A stretch of DNA of 64,000 nucleotides from the NCBI RefSeq assembly GCF_029382255.1, contig NZ_JARLLG010000002.1:248001-312000 (forward strand), given 5' to 3'. Below, piece after piece: positions 1 through 8,465 of the stretch. Under the pieces are notes generated by a model, which ran no database searches, was not told the origin of the DNA, and worked only from the letters and a program-made list of their open reading frames with translations. The stretch's first letter is position 1, and the number at the start of each line of letters is the position of its first letter. This DNA is from Isoptericola croceus (lineage in GTDB: Bacteria; Actinomycetota; Actinomycetes; Actinomycetales; Cellulomonadaceae). Position numbers and translations under genes: made by a program.

Positions 1-882
1 CAGCTGCTCGCCCTGTGTGCTTTGGCTGGGCTGGGTTACGCCGCCGGAGCGCTGCTCGGCCCGATCGCGGCTGGGCTTGCCGCGGCAGCCGCAGCCTTTG
101 CACTTCTGGCGGGGTACGTCGCGGTTCCTGGTGCCATGCTGCGTCCCTTCTTCGTGATCGGGGATGGTTCACCGCGGCTCGGGTTCGTGCCGCACCTCGG
201 GTTCGGTGGGGTGCAAGCCGTCCTGCTGCTTGTGCTGGCGTGCGCCTTGTTCGCGGTGCCGGGCCAGGTCAGCCGCACCAAGAAGGCGCCTTGGCGGGCA
301 GCAGCATGCGGTGCTCTGGTGATCGGCTGTCTCGTAGCGCCCGCCTGGGTAGACGCTGGACCGTACCGAATGGTCACGTCCAACGCGTCGGACTGCCGCG
401 GTTCGAGTCCCGTCGTCTGCGACTATGCCGAGTCGGCGGAGCGTCGATTCGTCTATGAAGAATCGGTGCGGACGCTGGTTGCTGCGGCACGGGAGGTCGG
501 GTATGACTCGCTCGCTCCCGACCATGTGCACATGGTCGTGGACAGCAGTCCGCCTGCCGGAGATGCGGCGATGTTCACGATGACCACGCAGTCGTTCTTC
601 GATCCTCATGCGCCTGGCACTGTCGCAGGCATCATCGACGTGGCTGGCGTGCTGATCACGCCCAGACACTGCGACCAGCTCTACCAGGACGTCTGGCCAC
701 CGGACGCCTATTGGCAGGCGACCGATACCCTGATGGTCACGTGGCTGGATCTCGTTGGAGTCGACCGTTCCGAGATCGGAATGCTCGACGAGTCCATCGA
801 GCCCGTCGGGCCGCATGAATCGGCTGAGCTGGTCGAGGCGTTGGGCTCGTGTGACCCATCGTTGCTCGGCCCGCTGCCGTGA
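1..882 (+). CDS. Membrane protein of unknown function, 5' end outside the window
   Basis: The frame is open from base 1, so the gene probably starts upstream; a TTG at 22 is an internal alternative. The first 110 or so residues hold several hydrophobic segments rich in Ala, Leu and Gly. They are followed by a soluble domain of about 160 residues with several Cys, likely outside the membrane. The stop overlaps the GTG start of the next gene, so the two are probably translationally coupled. Base composition looks less GC-rich than the core genes downstream, which together with the broken mfd fragment at 1571 hints at acquired DNA. I do not recognise a family and assign no function. Confidence 0.55.
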   Translation, partial: QLLALCALAGLGYAAGALLGPIAAGLAAAAAAFALLAGYVAVPGAMLRPFFVIGDGSPRLGFVPHLGFGGVQAVLLLVLACALFAVPGQVSRTKKAPWRAAACGALVIGCLVAPAWVDAGPYRMVTSNASDCRGSSPVVCDYAESAERRFVYEESVRTLVAAAREVGYDSLAPDHVHMVVDSSPPAGDAAMFTMTTQSFFDPHAPGTVAGIIDVAGVLITPRHCDQLYQDVWPPDAYWQATDTLMVTWLDLVGVDRSEIGMLDESIEPVGPHESAELVEALGSCDPSLLGPLP

Positions 883-1469
883 TCGGTGCGTGGCTCGCGG
901 TACACCGAACACGCTCAGGCCTCGTCATCCTTCTGGCGTGCACGGTGCTCGGGGGTGCTGTCTCAGCGGTGCAGCTGACGGGACTGGCCAGTTCGCTGTT
1001 CCCGCGGCCGGTTCCCGCTGCGTTCCTCATGCTGGCACCGGCCGCGTACGGGGCGGCTGTGGCGTTGTCCACCGATTCGGACCGCGTGCTTGAGTTGGGG
1101 CGCCCCGTCCGGCTGATCCTGGCCCGGCTCGTCTGGTTCGCTGCTGTCGTTGGATTCAGCGGTGCACTGGCTGCATGCCTCACGTGGTTCAGCGGGGCGG
1201 GCCTCATGGCGGCGGTCACGAATCTGCTGTGGTTCGTGACCCTGTCGACGATGGGAGCGATCTCAGGATTCGTATCGTTGTCGTGGACGGCGCCAGCCCT
1301 GCACGTGGGTTTCGCGATGCTCTTCGCCAGCTCGGATATCGACGAATTCACATGGTGGGCATGGATCTTGGACGACCACGTGTCAACGCCCCGCATCATC
1401 GGTTCGGCAGCTAGTGTGCTTGTCGTCGGCCTGTTGTACGCCTGCTACGGCGCCTACGACAGGAAGTGA
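879..1469 (+). CDS. Small multi-spanning membrane protein, unknown function
   Basis: A 196-residue protein with a GTG start that overlaps the previous stop (GTGA), which argues for a two-gene unit. Five to six hydrophobic stretches are visible, starting near residue 15 and ending with a last helix before the C-terminal Asp-Arg-Lys. The size and arrangement are like the membrane subunits of small ABC-2 or immunity-type transporters, but no ATPase lies beside it here and I see no diagnostic motif. The partner upstream is also a membrane protein with a soluble domain. Function unknown. Confidence 0.55.
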   Translation: MIGAWLAVHRTRSGLVILLACTVLGGAVSAVQLTGLASSLFPRPVPAAFLMLAPAAYGAAVALSTDSDRVLELGRPVRLILARLVWFAAVVGFSGALAACLTWFSGAGLMAAVTNLLWFVTLSTMGAISGFVSLSWTAPALHVGFAMLFASSDIDEFTWWAWILDDHVSTPRIIGSAASVLVVGLLYACYGAYDRK

Positions 1470-1570
1470 CGATCGCCCCTGCTCGCGAAGATGAGCCTGA
1501 CCTGCTGGCTTGTCCTTGACTCTAGAGGGACTGCTCGACGTGCGACGTCGGGCGCAGTGCCTGACCGAAT

Positions 1571-1941
1571 AGTTCCGCGCCGCCGAGTTCGTCGGCCGGT
1601 ACGGCGCCCTGCCGGAGTCGACGGAAGCGTTGTTCGAGGTCGCCGAGTTCCGCAACCACGCCCGGCGTGCCGGGCTCACGGACATCACGGCGCAGGGCAA
1701 GCACGTCCGGTTCGCCCCGGTCGACCTGCCCGAGTCGGCGCAGATGCGGCTCAAGCGGCTCTACCCGGGCACGATCCTCAAGCCGGGCATCCGAGCGATC
1801 CTCGTGCCGTTCCCGACGACGGCGCGCATCGGGGGCAAGCCGCTGCGCGGCACCGCCCTGCTCACGTGGGCACGCCAGCTCGTCGACGCCGTGATCCTGG
1901 GCGAGGTGGCGTCGGCGGCGGCCGTCGGCACGTCCGCCTGA
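1571..1941 (+). pseudogene. mfd: C-terminal remnant of transcription-repair coupling factor Mfd
   Basis: The frame encodes about 120 residues that read like the TRCF (D7) C-terminal domain of Mfd: a RYGALPES-type opening, VAEFRNHARRAGLTDI, a QGK..RFAPV segment, then LKRLYPGTILKP and the GGKPLRGTALLTWA tail. A TAG at 1570-1572 closes the frame upstream, and nothing resembling the helicase motifs precedes it. It is therefore a detached 3' end of mfd and not a full gene of about 1200 codons. In actinobacteria mfd commonly lies a few genes before eno; here enolase is at 20215, so the whole stretch between may be an insertion. A start at 1630 could in principle give a 103-residue product. Confidence 0.75.
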
Positions 1942-2055
1942 CGCGCCAGGCGCCCGGCAGTCCCGGCGCGGGGATGGTGGGGTTCCGCAACGCGGCGGGC
2001 TACGCCGCCGTGACCGGCTGGGTACAACGGAACGACCAGACCGCGCTCGGCCGGG

Positions 2056-3456
2056 CTACCCGGCGTACGTCGCGCGCAGCTCGGTGAGAGCGGCGTCGGG
2101 GTAGACCTGCTGGGTGAGGGTGACGAGGCCGCCGTCGACATAGATCTCGATGATGGTGGCGTCGACGATGATCTGGAGCTCGGTGACGTCCCCGCCGAGC
2201 AGCGGCGCGGTGTCGACCGACGAGAAAGTGGGGTGGAAGTCGACCGCCCCGCTCTCGGTGCGGTCGCAGGTGACCGTCCGGGCGTCACCGTCGAGGGTGA
2301 GGATCACACGGCTTGTGCCGGTTCCTTCGGCCGGCGAGAGCACCAGCTCTGCCCGCGTCCCCGGCCCCGTGGGGACGGTGAGGTCGAACACCTCGACGTC
2401 AGGGTCACCAGCAGGCAGGACGGGAGCCTGCACGACTCGCAGCCGTCCGTCTGCGCAGCGGACGAGCTCGAGCTCCCGGACCAAGGACATGGCGGACCGC
2501 CAAGGGTGCGTCGGTACCGCGTTGGCGTAGTCCCAGTTGCTGGCCCACCCGACCATCAACCGGCGCCCCTGCGGGGCGTCGTTGAAGGACACGGCTGCGT
2601 AGTAGTCCCGCCCGTAGTCCAGCCAGTCGAAGTCCGTCGGGTCGGTGGAGGTGGAGAGGCGGTCGGGCGTGAAGGTGTGACCGTCGAAGTCGCCGACGAA
2701 GTACTGTGCGCCCGAACCCCCGGCGATGCCGCCCGGGTTGAGGCTGACGACGAGGACCCACTTCGACTCGCCGGTGTCGCGGACGTCCAGCGGGAACAGG
2801 TCGGGGCACTCCCAGACGCCCCCGACGGCGTGCGCCGGGCCGAATCGGGACTCCAGGGTCCAGTCCAAGAGGTTCGGGGAGGAGTAGATGACCACCCTGC
2901 GGTCGACCGCCTCGACGGCGACCATGACCCACCGGCCGTCGACGCCGCCGTGCCAGAAGACCTTCGGGTCGCGGAACTCGCGGGACCCGATGTCCAGGAC
3001 GGGGTTTCCGGCGTACCGGGTCCAGGTGTCCCCGCCGTCGAGGCTGTAGGCCAGGGACTGGGCCTGGATGCCCGGGCGGTCCGATGCGGCGGTGTAGGCG
3101 CTGGTGTAGATCGCGACCAGGGCGGTCTGTCCGGAGCCGGCGAACCCTGCGGTGTTCCGGACGTCGGCAACGGCGCTGCCGGAGAAGACCAGCTCCTCGT
3201 CGGTGTGCGGCAGGGCGACGGGCCGCTCGTCCCAGGTGACGAGGTCGGTCGAGGTCGCGTGCCCCCACGACATGTTCCCCCAGGTGTTGCCGTGCGGGTT
3301 GCTCTGGAAGAACAGGTGGTAGACGCCGTCGTGGTGGAGCAACCCGTTGGGGTCGTTGAGCCACGTGTCGCGCGCCGTGAAGTGCAGTGCCGGGCGGAGG
3401 TGCGTGATCGAGCCGGTCGGGGTGGCGGCGGCCTGGCTGGGCGAGGTCGTGGTCAC
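2056..3456 (-). CDS. Glycoside hydrolase family 32 beta-fructosidase
   Basis: This 466-residue enzyme hydrolyses terminal or internal beta-fructofuranosyl bonds (sucrose, inulin- or levan-type oligosaccharides). The GH32 signatures are all visible: WLNDPNG near residue 33, with Asp as nucleophile; FRDP in the middle as transition-state stabiliser; and WECPDLF, with Glu as acid/base. A C-terminal beta-sandwich follows. The start is GTG. There is no signal peptide, so it probably acts in the cytoplasm on sugars brought in by the ABC importer encoded just upstream in the same operon. Exact substrate (sucrose, inulo- or levano-oligosaccharide) cannot be told from sequence. Confidence 0.9.
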   Translation of the reverse strand: MTTTSPSQAAATPTGSITHLRPALHFTARDTWLNDPNGLLHHDGVYHLFFQSNPHGNTWGNMSWGHATSTDLVTWDERPVALPHTDEELVFSGSAVADVRNTAGFAGSGQTALVAIYTSAYTAASDRPGIQAQSLAYSLDGGDTWTRYAGNPVLDIGSREFRDPKVFWHGGVDGRWVMVAVEAVDRRVVIYSSPNLLDWTLESRFGPAHAVGGVWECPDLFPLDVRDTGESKWVLVVSLNPGGIAGGSGAQYFVGDFDGHTFTPDRLSTSTDPTDFDWLDYGRDYYAAVSFNDAPQGRRLMVGWASNWDYANAVPTHPWRSAMSLVRELELVRCADGRLRVVQAPVLPAGDPDVEVFDLTVPTGPGTRAELVLSPAEGTGTSRVILTLDGDARTVTCDRTESGAVDFHPTFSSVDTAPLLGGDVTELQIIVDATIIEIYVDGGLVTLTQQVYPDAALTELRATYAG

Positions 3457-3553
3457 AGTGGTCCTGACGTGTCGTGTGCGGCGGACGATCCGCCGTGATG
3501 GATGCGATGGGTCACGGTGCGGGGGCGGGCCGAGCCCGCCCCCGCACCGCCGG

Positions 3554-5164
3554 TCACTCGCCGCCCTGCTGGAAGCGGTCGTAGGCCTGCTGGTAGACCC
3601 CGGTCACGTCGTCGACGCCCATCGAGTCGAGCTGGGAGACATAGCCGTCCCACTCGGCGTCGATGGTGCCGTTGGCGATCCAGGAGGCGAACTTCTCCTT
3701 GACCAGTGCGGTGATGTCGGTCTGGGGGAAGGAGATCTGGTCGAGCTCCTCGTTGGACAGCAGCACCGGCGGGTAGGCGTCGTTCGCAGCGAAGGGGGCG
3801 TAGTGCTCGGCGACCAGGTCCTGGCGTTCTTCGGCGCGCGGTTCAGGTGCCACGACTGTCTCGAAGTCCTTCTCCTGGATGATCTTCGGCCCGCCAGGGG
3901 CGACGAGCTGGCGGCGCTCGCCCTCGGAGACGCCGGCCTCGGCGGGGATCTGCTCGAGGATCCCGTTCGCACCCTCCTGAAGTGTCACGTCGATCGGCCC
4001 CCAGTTGGTCTGCGCCGACATCACGGGCTCGAAGAGTCGGTCGGCCCAGCGCATCGTGGCCGCGGGGTACTGGTTGGCCCGGGTGATGGCCATCGCGCCG
4101 CGATTGATCTCCTGGTTGTTGGTGACGCTGGCGAGCTTGCCGTCCACGCCCTCGAGGATGCCGAGCATGGCGTAGTCCTCGACGCGGTCGTCACCGACCA
4201 TCTCCTTGAGCTCCCACCAGAAGAAGGACCCCAGGACGGGGGTCTCGGACTTGCCCTTGGCGAGATAGGCGACGTCGTCGTGCGAGAAGGACTCGGGGTC
4301 GATGAGTCCGTCGGCGTGCCAGTCGGCCAGCGCGGAGACACCCGCCTTGTACTCCTCGGTGTTCGCGGTGAACTCCACCTTCCCGTCGCGGACGATGCGG
4401 TGGTCGTTGTTCTCCGGCTGGCCACCCAGTGCGGCGACGAGGTCCCAGGGGTTGGCGCAGAAGGAGTCGGTACGGAAGCTCAGCGGGATCTCGTCCGCCT
4501 TCCCGTTCCCGTTGGGGTCACCGGTCTTGAACGCCTCGAGCGCCTCGCGGTACTCCTCGATCGTGGTCGGCATGGGGAGCCCGAGCGTGTCGAGCCAGGT
4601 CTTGTTGATGTAGAGGAAGTTCGGGTACTGCAGGATCCCGAGCTCTTCGACCGACGGCAGGGTGTAGATGTGACCGTCCGAGGCCGTGATGGCCGCCCGG
4701 ATGTCGGGCCGCTCCTCCAGGAGGGCCGACAGCGTCGGCGCGTGCTCCTCGATGAGACCCTCCAGCGGCACGAGTGTGCCGTTGGACCCGTTCTGCACCA
4801 CCTCGGCGTCCGTCAGGCCGGAGTTGAAGAGCACGTCCGGAAGGTCGTCGCCGGCCAGCATGAGGCTCTTCTTCTCCTGGTAGACCTGATCAGGCAGGTT
4901 CTCCCAGGTGATCGCGATGTTCGTGTCCGTCTCCCACTGCTGGACCAGCTCCATGTCGGAGTAGTCCGGCGCGAGGGCGGACTTCGATCCGCCGAAGGTC
5001 AGCGACAGAGTCTCGTCGACGATCGGGAGACCTTCGGACCGGAACCCGAACTCGGCAGAGGCGTCTTCGACCTCGGTGGCCGCCTCCCCGCTGCCGCAAC
5101 CGGTGAGGAGCAGGGCGCCGGTGGCCGTGACGGTGATGGTGGTGAGGAAACTGCGGTGTCTCAT
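3554..5164 (-). CDS. ABC transporter solute-binding lipoprotein
   Basis: An extracellular sugar-binding lipoprotein of about 536 residues. A signal sequence ending in the lipobox LTGC directs diacylglyceryl modification of the Cys and anchoring in the membrane. The mature part resembles the large (over 500-residue) CUT1-type binding proteins found beside LplB/LplC permeases. The start was set at 5164 because an AAGGAAG ribosome site lies six bases before it; ATGs at 5167 and 5185 are also in frame. It is the third transport gene of the lacI operon and precedes the GH32 gene, which points to fructo-oligosaccharide or sucrose as ligand. Confidence 0.85.
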   Translation of the reverse strand: MRHRSFLTTITVTATGALLLTGCGSGEAATEVEDASAEFGFRSEGLPIVDETLSLTFGGSKSALAPDYSDMELVQQWETDTNIAITWENLPDQVYQEKKSLMLAGDDLPDVLFNSGLTDAEVVQNGSNGTLVPLEGLIEEHAPTLSALLEERPDIRAAITASDGHIYTLPSVEELGILQYPNFLYINKTWLDTLGLPMPTTIEEYREALEAFKTGDPNGNGKADEIPLSFRTDSFCANPWDLVAALGGQPENNDHRIVRDGKVEFTANTEEYKAGVSALADWHADGLIDPESFSHDDVAYLAKGKSETPVLGSFFWWELKEMVGDDRVEDYAMLGILEGVDGKLASVTNNQEINRGAMAITRANQYPAATMRWADRLFEPVMSAQTNWGPIDVTLQEGANGILEQIPAEAGVSEGERRQLVAPGGPKIIQEKDFETVVAPEPRAEERQDLVAEHYAPFAANDAYPPVLLSNEELDQISFPQTDITALVKEKFASWIANGTIDAEWDGYVSQLDSMGVDDVTGVYQQAYDRFQQGGE

Positions 5165-5216
5165 CATGATCTTCCTTGCTCTCATTCGGGGTGATGGTGT
5201 GGTGCAAAAAGGGGGA

Positions 5217-6209
5217 TCAGTTCTTGACGGCGCCGAGAAGTGCGCCCTTGGTGAAGTGCTTCTGCATAAATGGCATGATGATGAGCAGCGGAATACTGGA
5301 GACGACGATCATCCCGTACTTGATCAGTTCGCCGATGCGCTGGGCAGCGGCATAGGAGTCCAGTGCGCCCGATCCGCCGGCGGCGGTGACCTCGGACTGG
5401 ATCAGCACGTTCCGCAGCACCAGCTGGAGCGGGTACTTGCTCTCGTCATCGAGGAAGATGAGCGCGTCGAAGAACGCATTCCAGTTGGCGACGAGGTGGA
5501 TCATGATCATCAGGAAGATCAGCGGCTTCGACAGGGGCAGGACGATGCGGAGGAAGAACCGAAAATCGTTCGCCCCGTCGAGCTGCGCCGCGTCCCTCAG
5601 CTCACCGGGGACGTTGTTCTCGAAGAAGGCCCTGGCGATGATGAGGTTCCACACGCCGATCGCACCTGGCAGCACGACCGCCCACATGGTGTTCAGCATC
5701 CCCATGTCGCGCACGACGAGGTACCGGGCGATCAGCCCACCGTCGATGAACATGGTGAGGATGAACAGGAGCATGAAGAACGTGCGCCCGTAGAGGTCCT
5801 TGCGTGACAGCGCGTAGGCGGCGCACAGGATCGACGCGACACTGATGGCGGTCCCCACGAGGGTGTAGAGGACCGAGTTGGCGAACCCGCGCAAGATGTC
5901 GGGGTCGGAGAAGATCCGGCCGTACCCCTCGACCGTGAAGCCCTGCGGCACGAGCCAGACGTTGCCGTTGAGGATCTCGGCCGGCTCGCTGACCGAAGCG
6001 ATCACGATGAAGTAGAGGGGGTAGACGATCGCGACGATGGCGAGCCCGAGCAGCCCGATCGCCACGATGTTGAACAACGGGTCCGCCAGTCGACCGTGCC
6101 ACGGGCCGCCGCTCGGGACTCCGGTTCGTACGGAAGGTCGTCGAGGACGCCGGTTCGGCGACCGGGTGGTGGAGAGCGGGGTCTCTTGAGCTCGCGTGAG
6201 CTGGGTCAT
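5217..6209 (-). CDS. CUT1-family sugar ABC permease, LplC/MalG type
   Basis: A 330-residue inner-membrane permease with six predicted membrane segments after a polar N-terminus of about 40 residues. The cytoplasmic coupling loop shows the EAA-like sequence DAAQLDGANDFRFF, which contacts the ATPase. The C-terminus FTKGALLGAVKN is typical of LplC-like proteins. It pairs with the permease at 6217-7170 and the binding lipoprotein at 3554-5164. No ATP-binding subunit is encoded in the operon, which is normal for CUT1 systems that share an MsiK-type ATPase encoded elsewhere. Confidence 0.88.
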   Translation of the reverse strand: MTQLTRAQETPLSTTRSPNRRPRRPSVRTGVPSGGPWHGRLADPLFNIVAIGLLGLAIVAIVYPLYFIVIASVSEPAEILNGNVWLVPQGFTVEGYGRIFSDPDILRGFANSVLYTLVGTAISVASILCAAYALSRKDLYGRTFFMLLFILTMFIDGGLIARYLVVRDMGMLNTMWAVVLPGAIGVWNLIIARAFFENNVPGELRDAAQLDGANDFRFFLRIVLPLSKPLIFLMIMIHLVANWNAFFDALIFLDDESKYPLQLVLRNVLIQSEVTAAGGSGALDSYAAAQRIGELIKYGMIVVSSIPLLIIMPFMQKHFTKGALLGAVKN

Positions 6210-6216
6210 GGCTTCG

Positions 6217-7170
6217 TCACCACAGACTGGACTGGTTGGCCCGCCGTGCGACCCAGTTGAAGGTCAGCAGCAGGGTGAGGTTGATGAGGGAGTTGAAGAG
6301 GCCTATCGCGGCGGAATAGCTGAACTGGGCCTGTTGCAGACCGGCCTTGTACACGTAGGTCTGGATGACCTCGGACGTCGGCAGGTTCAGGTCCGTCTGC
6401 ATGAGCAGCACCTTCTCGAATCCGAGGTTGAACAGATTCCCGATCGCGAGGATGAACAGGATCGTGATCACCGGGAGGATTCCCGGGATGTCGATGTGCC
6501 GGATCCGCTGCCACTTGTTGGCGCCGTCCACCCGTGCCGCCTCGTGCAACGACGGGTCGATAGCCGTCAGGGCTGCGAGGTAGACGATCATCGAGAACCC
6601 GGCGTTCTGCCAGATGTCCGACCCGATGTACAACGGCCGGAACCACTCGGGCGACCCCATGAAGAACACCGGCTCGCCACCGAACGTCTCGATGGCGTTG
6701 TTGACGATCCCGGAGCGGGGGGAGAACAGCAGGTGGATCATCCCGACCACCACGACCACCGAGATGAACGACGGCGAGTAGAGCACCGTCTGGGTGAACT
6801 TCTTGAACCGCTCGTTCTGCAGCTGGTTCACCACGAGCGCCAGGACGATGGGCACGGGGAAGGCCAGCAGCAGGCCGAGCGCGTTCAGGCTGAGCGTGTT
6901 CGCGATGAGCCGCTCGAACTGGAACGACTCGATGAACCGCTGGAAGTGGTCCAGGCCGACCCAGGGGCTCCCGAAGAAGCCGTCCGCCGGGTTGTAGTTC
7001 CGGAACGCGATCTGTGCGCCGTACATCGGCCAGTACTTGAACAGGAGGACGTGCAGGACGGCCGGAGTCAGTAATACGTATAACTGCCAGGACCGCACGG
7101 CCCTGCGGAGTCGCGAGACGCGATGCCGTGGAGCCGGCACGAGGTGCTGGACGGTGGGTTGGGTGGTCAT
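6217..7170 (-). CDS. CUT1-family sugar ABC permease, LplB/MalF type
   Basis: The 317-residue first permease subunit. The start was placed at 7170 because its ATG overlaps the lacI stop (ATGA); the open frame runs further upstream into lacI. Six membrane segments are visible, and the coupling loop has EAARVDGANKWQR. A Tyr-Trp-Pro-Met-Tyr-Gly-Ala element near the end of the first segment is typical of LplB-type permeases. A palindrome resembling the lacI operator lies inside the 5' part of this gene (7070-7085). Confidence 0.88.
   Translation of the reverse strand: MTTQPTVQHLVPAPRHRVSRLRRAVRSWQLYVLLTPAVLHVLLFKYWPMYGAQIAFRNYNPADGFFGSPWVGLDHFQRFIESFQFERLIANTLSLNALGLLLAFPVPIVLALVVNQLQNERFKKFTQTVLYSPSFISVVVVVGMIHLLFSPRSGIVNNAIETFGGEPVFFMGSPEWFRPLYIGSDIWQNAGFSMIVYLAALTAIDPSLHEAARVDGANKWQRIRHIDIPGILPVITILFILAIGNLFNLGFEKVLLMQTDLNLPTSEVIQTYVYKAGLQQAQFSYSAAIGLFNSLINLTLLLTFNWVARRANQSSLW
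7070..7085. promoter_or_regulatory. Operator-like palindrome inside the permease gene
   Basis: AGTAATACGTATAACT is a 16-bp inverted repeat with central CG and one mismatched pair. It shares the GTTAT...ATAAC-type arms with the site upstream of lacI at 8229-8242. LacI-family repressors often use two sites and sometimes an intragenic one; binding is inferred. Confidence 0.35.
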
Positions 7171-8204
7171 TCGCGCGCCTTTGCACTCGCCACGGATCCG
7201 CGAAGGACCAGTGAGCACTCGATGGGATTGTTCTGCGGGTAGGAGCCTTGCGTGCTGAGCAGGATCTCCACGGCCCGGCGGGCCATCTGCTCGAAGGGAA
7301 GCTCGACGGTGGTCAGGCCGGGATCGAGAGACGGGGCCAGAGTCTCCTGGTTGTCGAAACCGACGATGGAGCAGTCGTCCGGGACGCGCAGGCCGAGGGA
7401 GTCAAGTCCGCGGTAAGCGCCCCAAGCGGTCCGGTCGTTGCCGCAGAAGATGGCCGTCGGCGGCTCAGTGGCATCCATGAGGTCCCGGGCGGCCGCCAGG
7501 CCGTCCTCGATGGTGCCGTGGCCGGCGCGGACCAGGTCGAGGTCGAAGGGGACCCCGGCATCGGCCAGGGCTCGCCGGTATCCGGCGAGCCGCCCCGTGC
7601 CGGCCGGCAGGTCGCTCTCGGCGGGCTGGATGTTGATCATGCCGATCCGGCGATGTCCTGCCTCGAGCAGATGCTGGGTGGCGGTGTACCCGCCCGGCTC
7701 CTCGTCGGGGAACACGTTCGGCACGACACCGTCGCGGTCCTGGGCGTTGACGACGACGGTCGGTACGTCTCGCAGCGCGGCGGGCAGGTCGAGAACGCGG
7801 TGGTACATCGCTGCGTAGACGACGCCGCGCACCCGGTAGGACAGCATCGTGTCGATCGCGGCCGCTTCCAGCTCCGACTTGTCATACGTATCGATGCTGA
7901 GGATGACGTGACCGGTCTCCCAGGCGAGGTTCTGGGCTCCCTTGAGCAGCTTGCCGGCGAACGGAGAGCTGGCCACCTCGTCCGAGATGAACCCGATCAG
8001 CCCGGACTCGCCGCTGCGTAGGGTTCTGGCGAAGGCGTTCGTCCGGTAGTCGAGGTCGCGGACGGCGTCCAGCACCCGGGCCTTCGTCGCCTCCGCGACC
8101 CTTCCGCCGCCGACGTCGTTCAGCACGAGCGAGACGGTCGCCTGCGACACGCCGGCTCGGGCCGCGACGTCCCACATCGTCGGCCGGGCACCCTTGCGCG
8201 CCAT
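7167..8204 (-). CDS. LacI-family transcriptional repressor of the fructoside operon
   Basis: A 345-residue regulator. The N-terminal helix-turn-helix (MWDVAARAGVSQATVSLVLND) is followed by the hinge helix and a periplasmic-binding-protein-like sugar domain. The start at 8204 is supported by GAGGAGGTGG seven bases upstream; the open frame extends further but that part does not look like the family. Its stop overlaps the first permease start, so it is the first gene of its own operon and should regulate itself. A palindrome with central CG lies 25 bases before the start codon. The effector is presumably a fructose-containing sugar, inferred from the GH32 gene. Confidence 0.9.
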   Translation of the reverse strand: MARKGARPTMWDVAARAGVSQATVSLVLNDVGGGRVAEATKARVLDAVRDLDYRTNAFARTLRSGESGLIGFISDEVASSPFAGKLLKGAQNLAWETGHVILSIDTYDKSELEAAAIDTMLSYRVRGVVYAAMYHRVLDLPAALRDVPTVVVNAQDRDGVVPNVFPDEEPGGYTATQHLLEAGHRRIGMINIQPAESDLPAGTGRLAGYRRALADAGVPFDLDLVRAGHGTIEDGLAAARDLMDATEPPTAIFCGNDRTAWGAYRGLDSLGLRVPDDCSIVGFDNQETLAPSLDPGLTTVELPFEQMARRAVEILLSTQGSYPQNNPIECSLVLRGSVASAKARE

Positions 8205-8228
8205 CTGATCCCACCTCCTCGTGAGTCG

Positions 8229-8242
8229 GTTATTCGTATAAC
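8229..8242. promoter_or_regulatory. Probable LacI-type operator
   Basis: GTTATTCGTATAAC is an inverted repeat with five-base arms and central CG, the usual layout of LacI/GalR-family operators. It sits just upstream of the lacI ribosome site, where a bound repressor would block transcription of the whole uptake operon. Confidence 0.55.
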
Positions 8243-8351
8243 GGGACCCTAGTGCGGTGCGCCTCGGGTCGTCAACCCGGGCGGCGGCGCATCTCATCGC
8301 TGCGACGGACCGCGATCGTGTGTAACGATTTCGGAGATGTTCGTTCAGTCA

Positions 8352-8381
8352 TTGACCTTAATGGTCTGCGCGCCGTAGCGT
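8352..8381 (+). promoter_or_regulatory. Possible xylanase promoter
   Basis: TTGACC at 8352-8357 and TAGCGT at 8376-8381 are separated by 18 bases, close to the sigma-70 type consensus, and lie about 85 bases before the xylanase start. Sequence resemblance only. Confidence 0.35.
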
Positions 8382-8465
8382 GCCCGTGACGGGGCGCGGC
8401 GCGCCCTGCCCGGGGTCGCGAGCATCGAGGCCGGCGCCCCGGCCGCACATCGCAAGGGAGCGACG

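Noticed and set aside
3347-5194. 615-codon open frame antisense to the solute-binding protein gene
   Set aside because: Composition (Val, Asp, Gly, Arg) is that of a complement frame, and it overlaps a clear lipoprotein gene.
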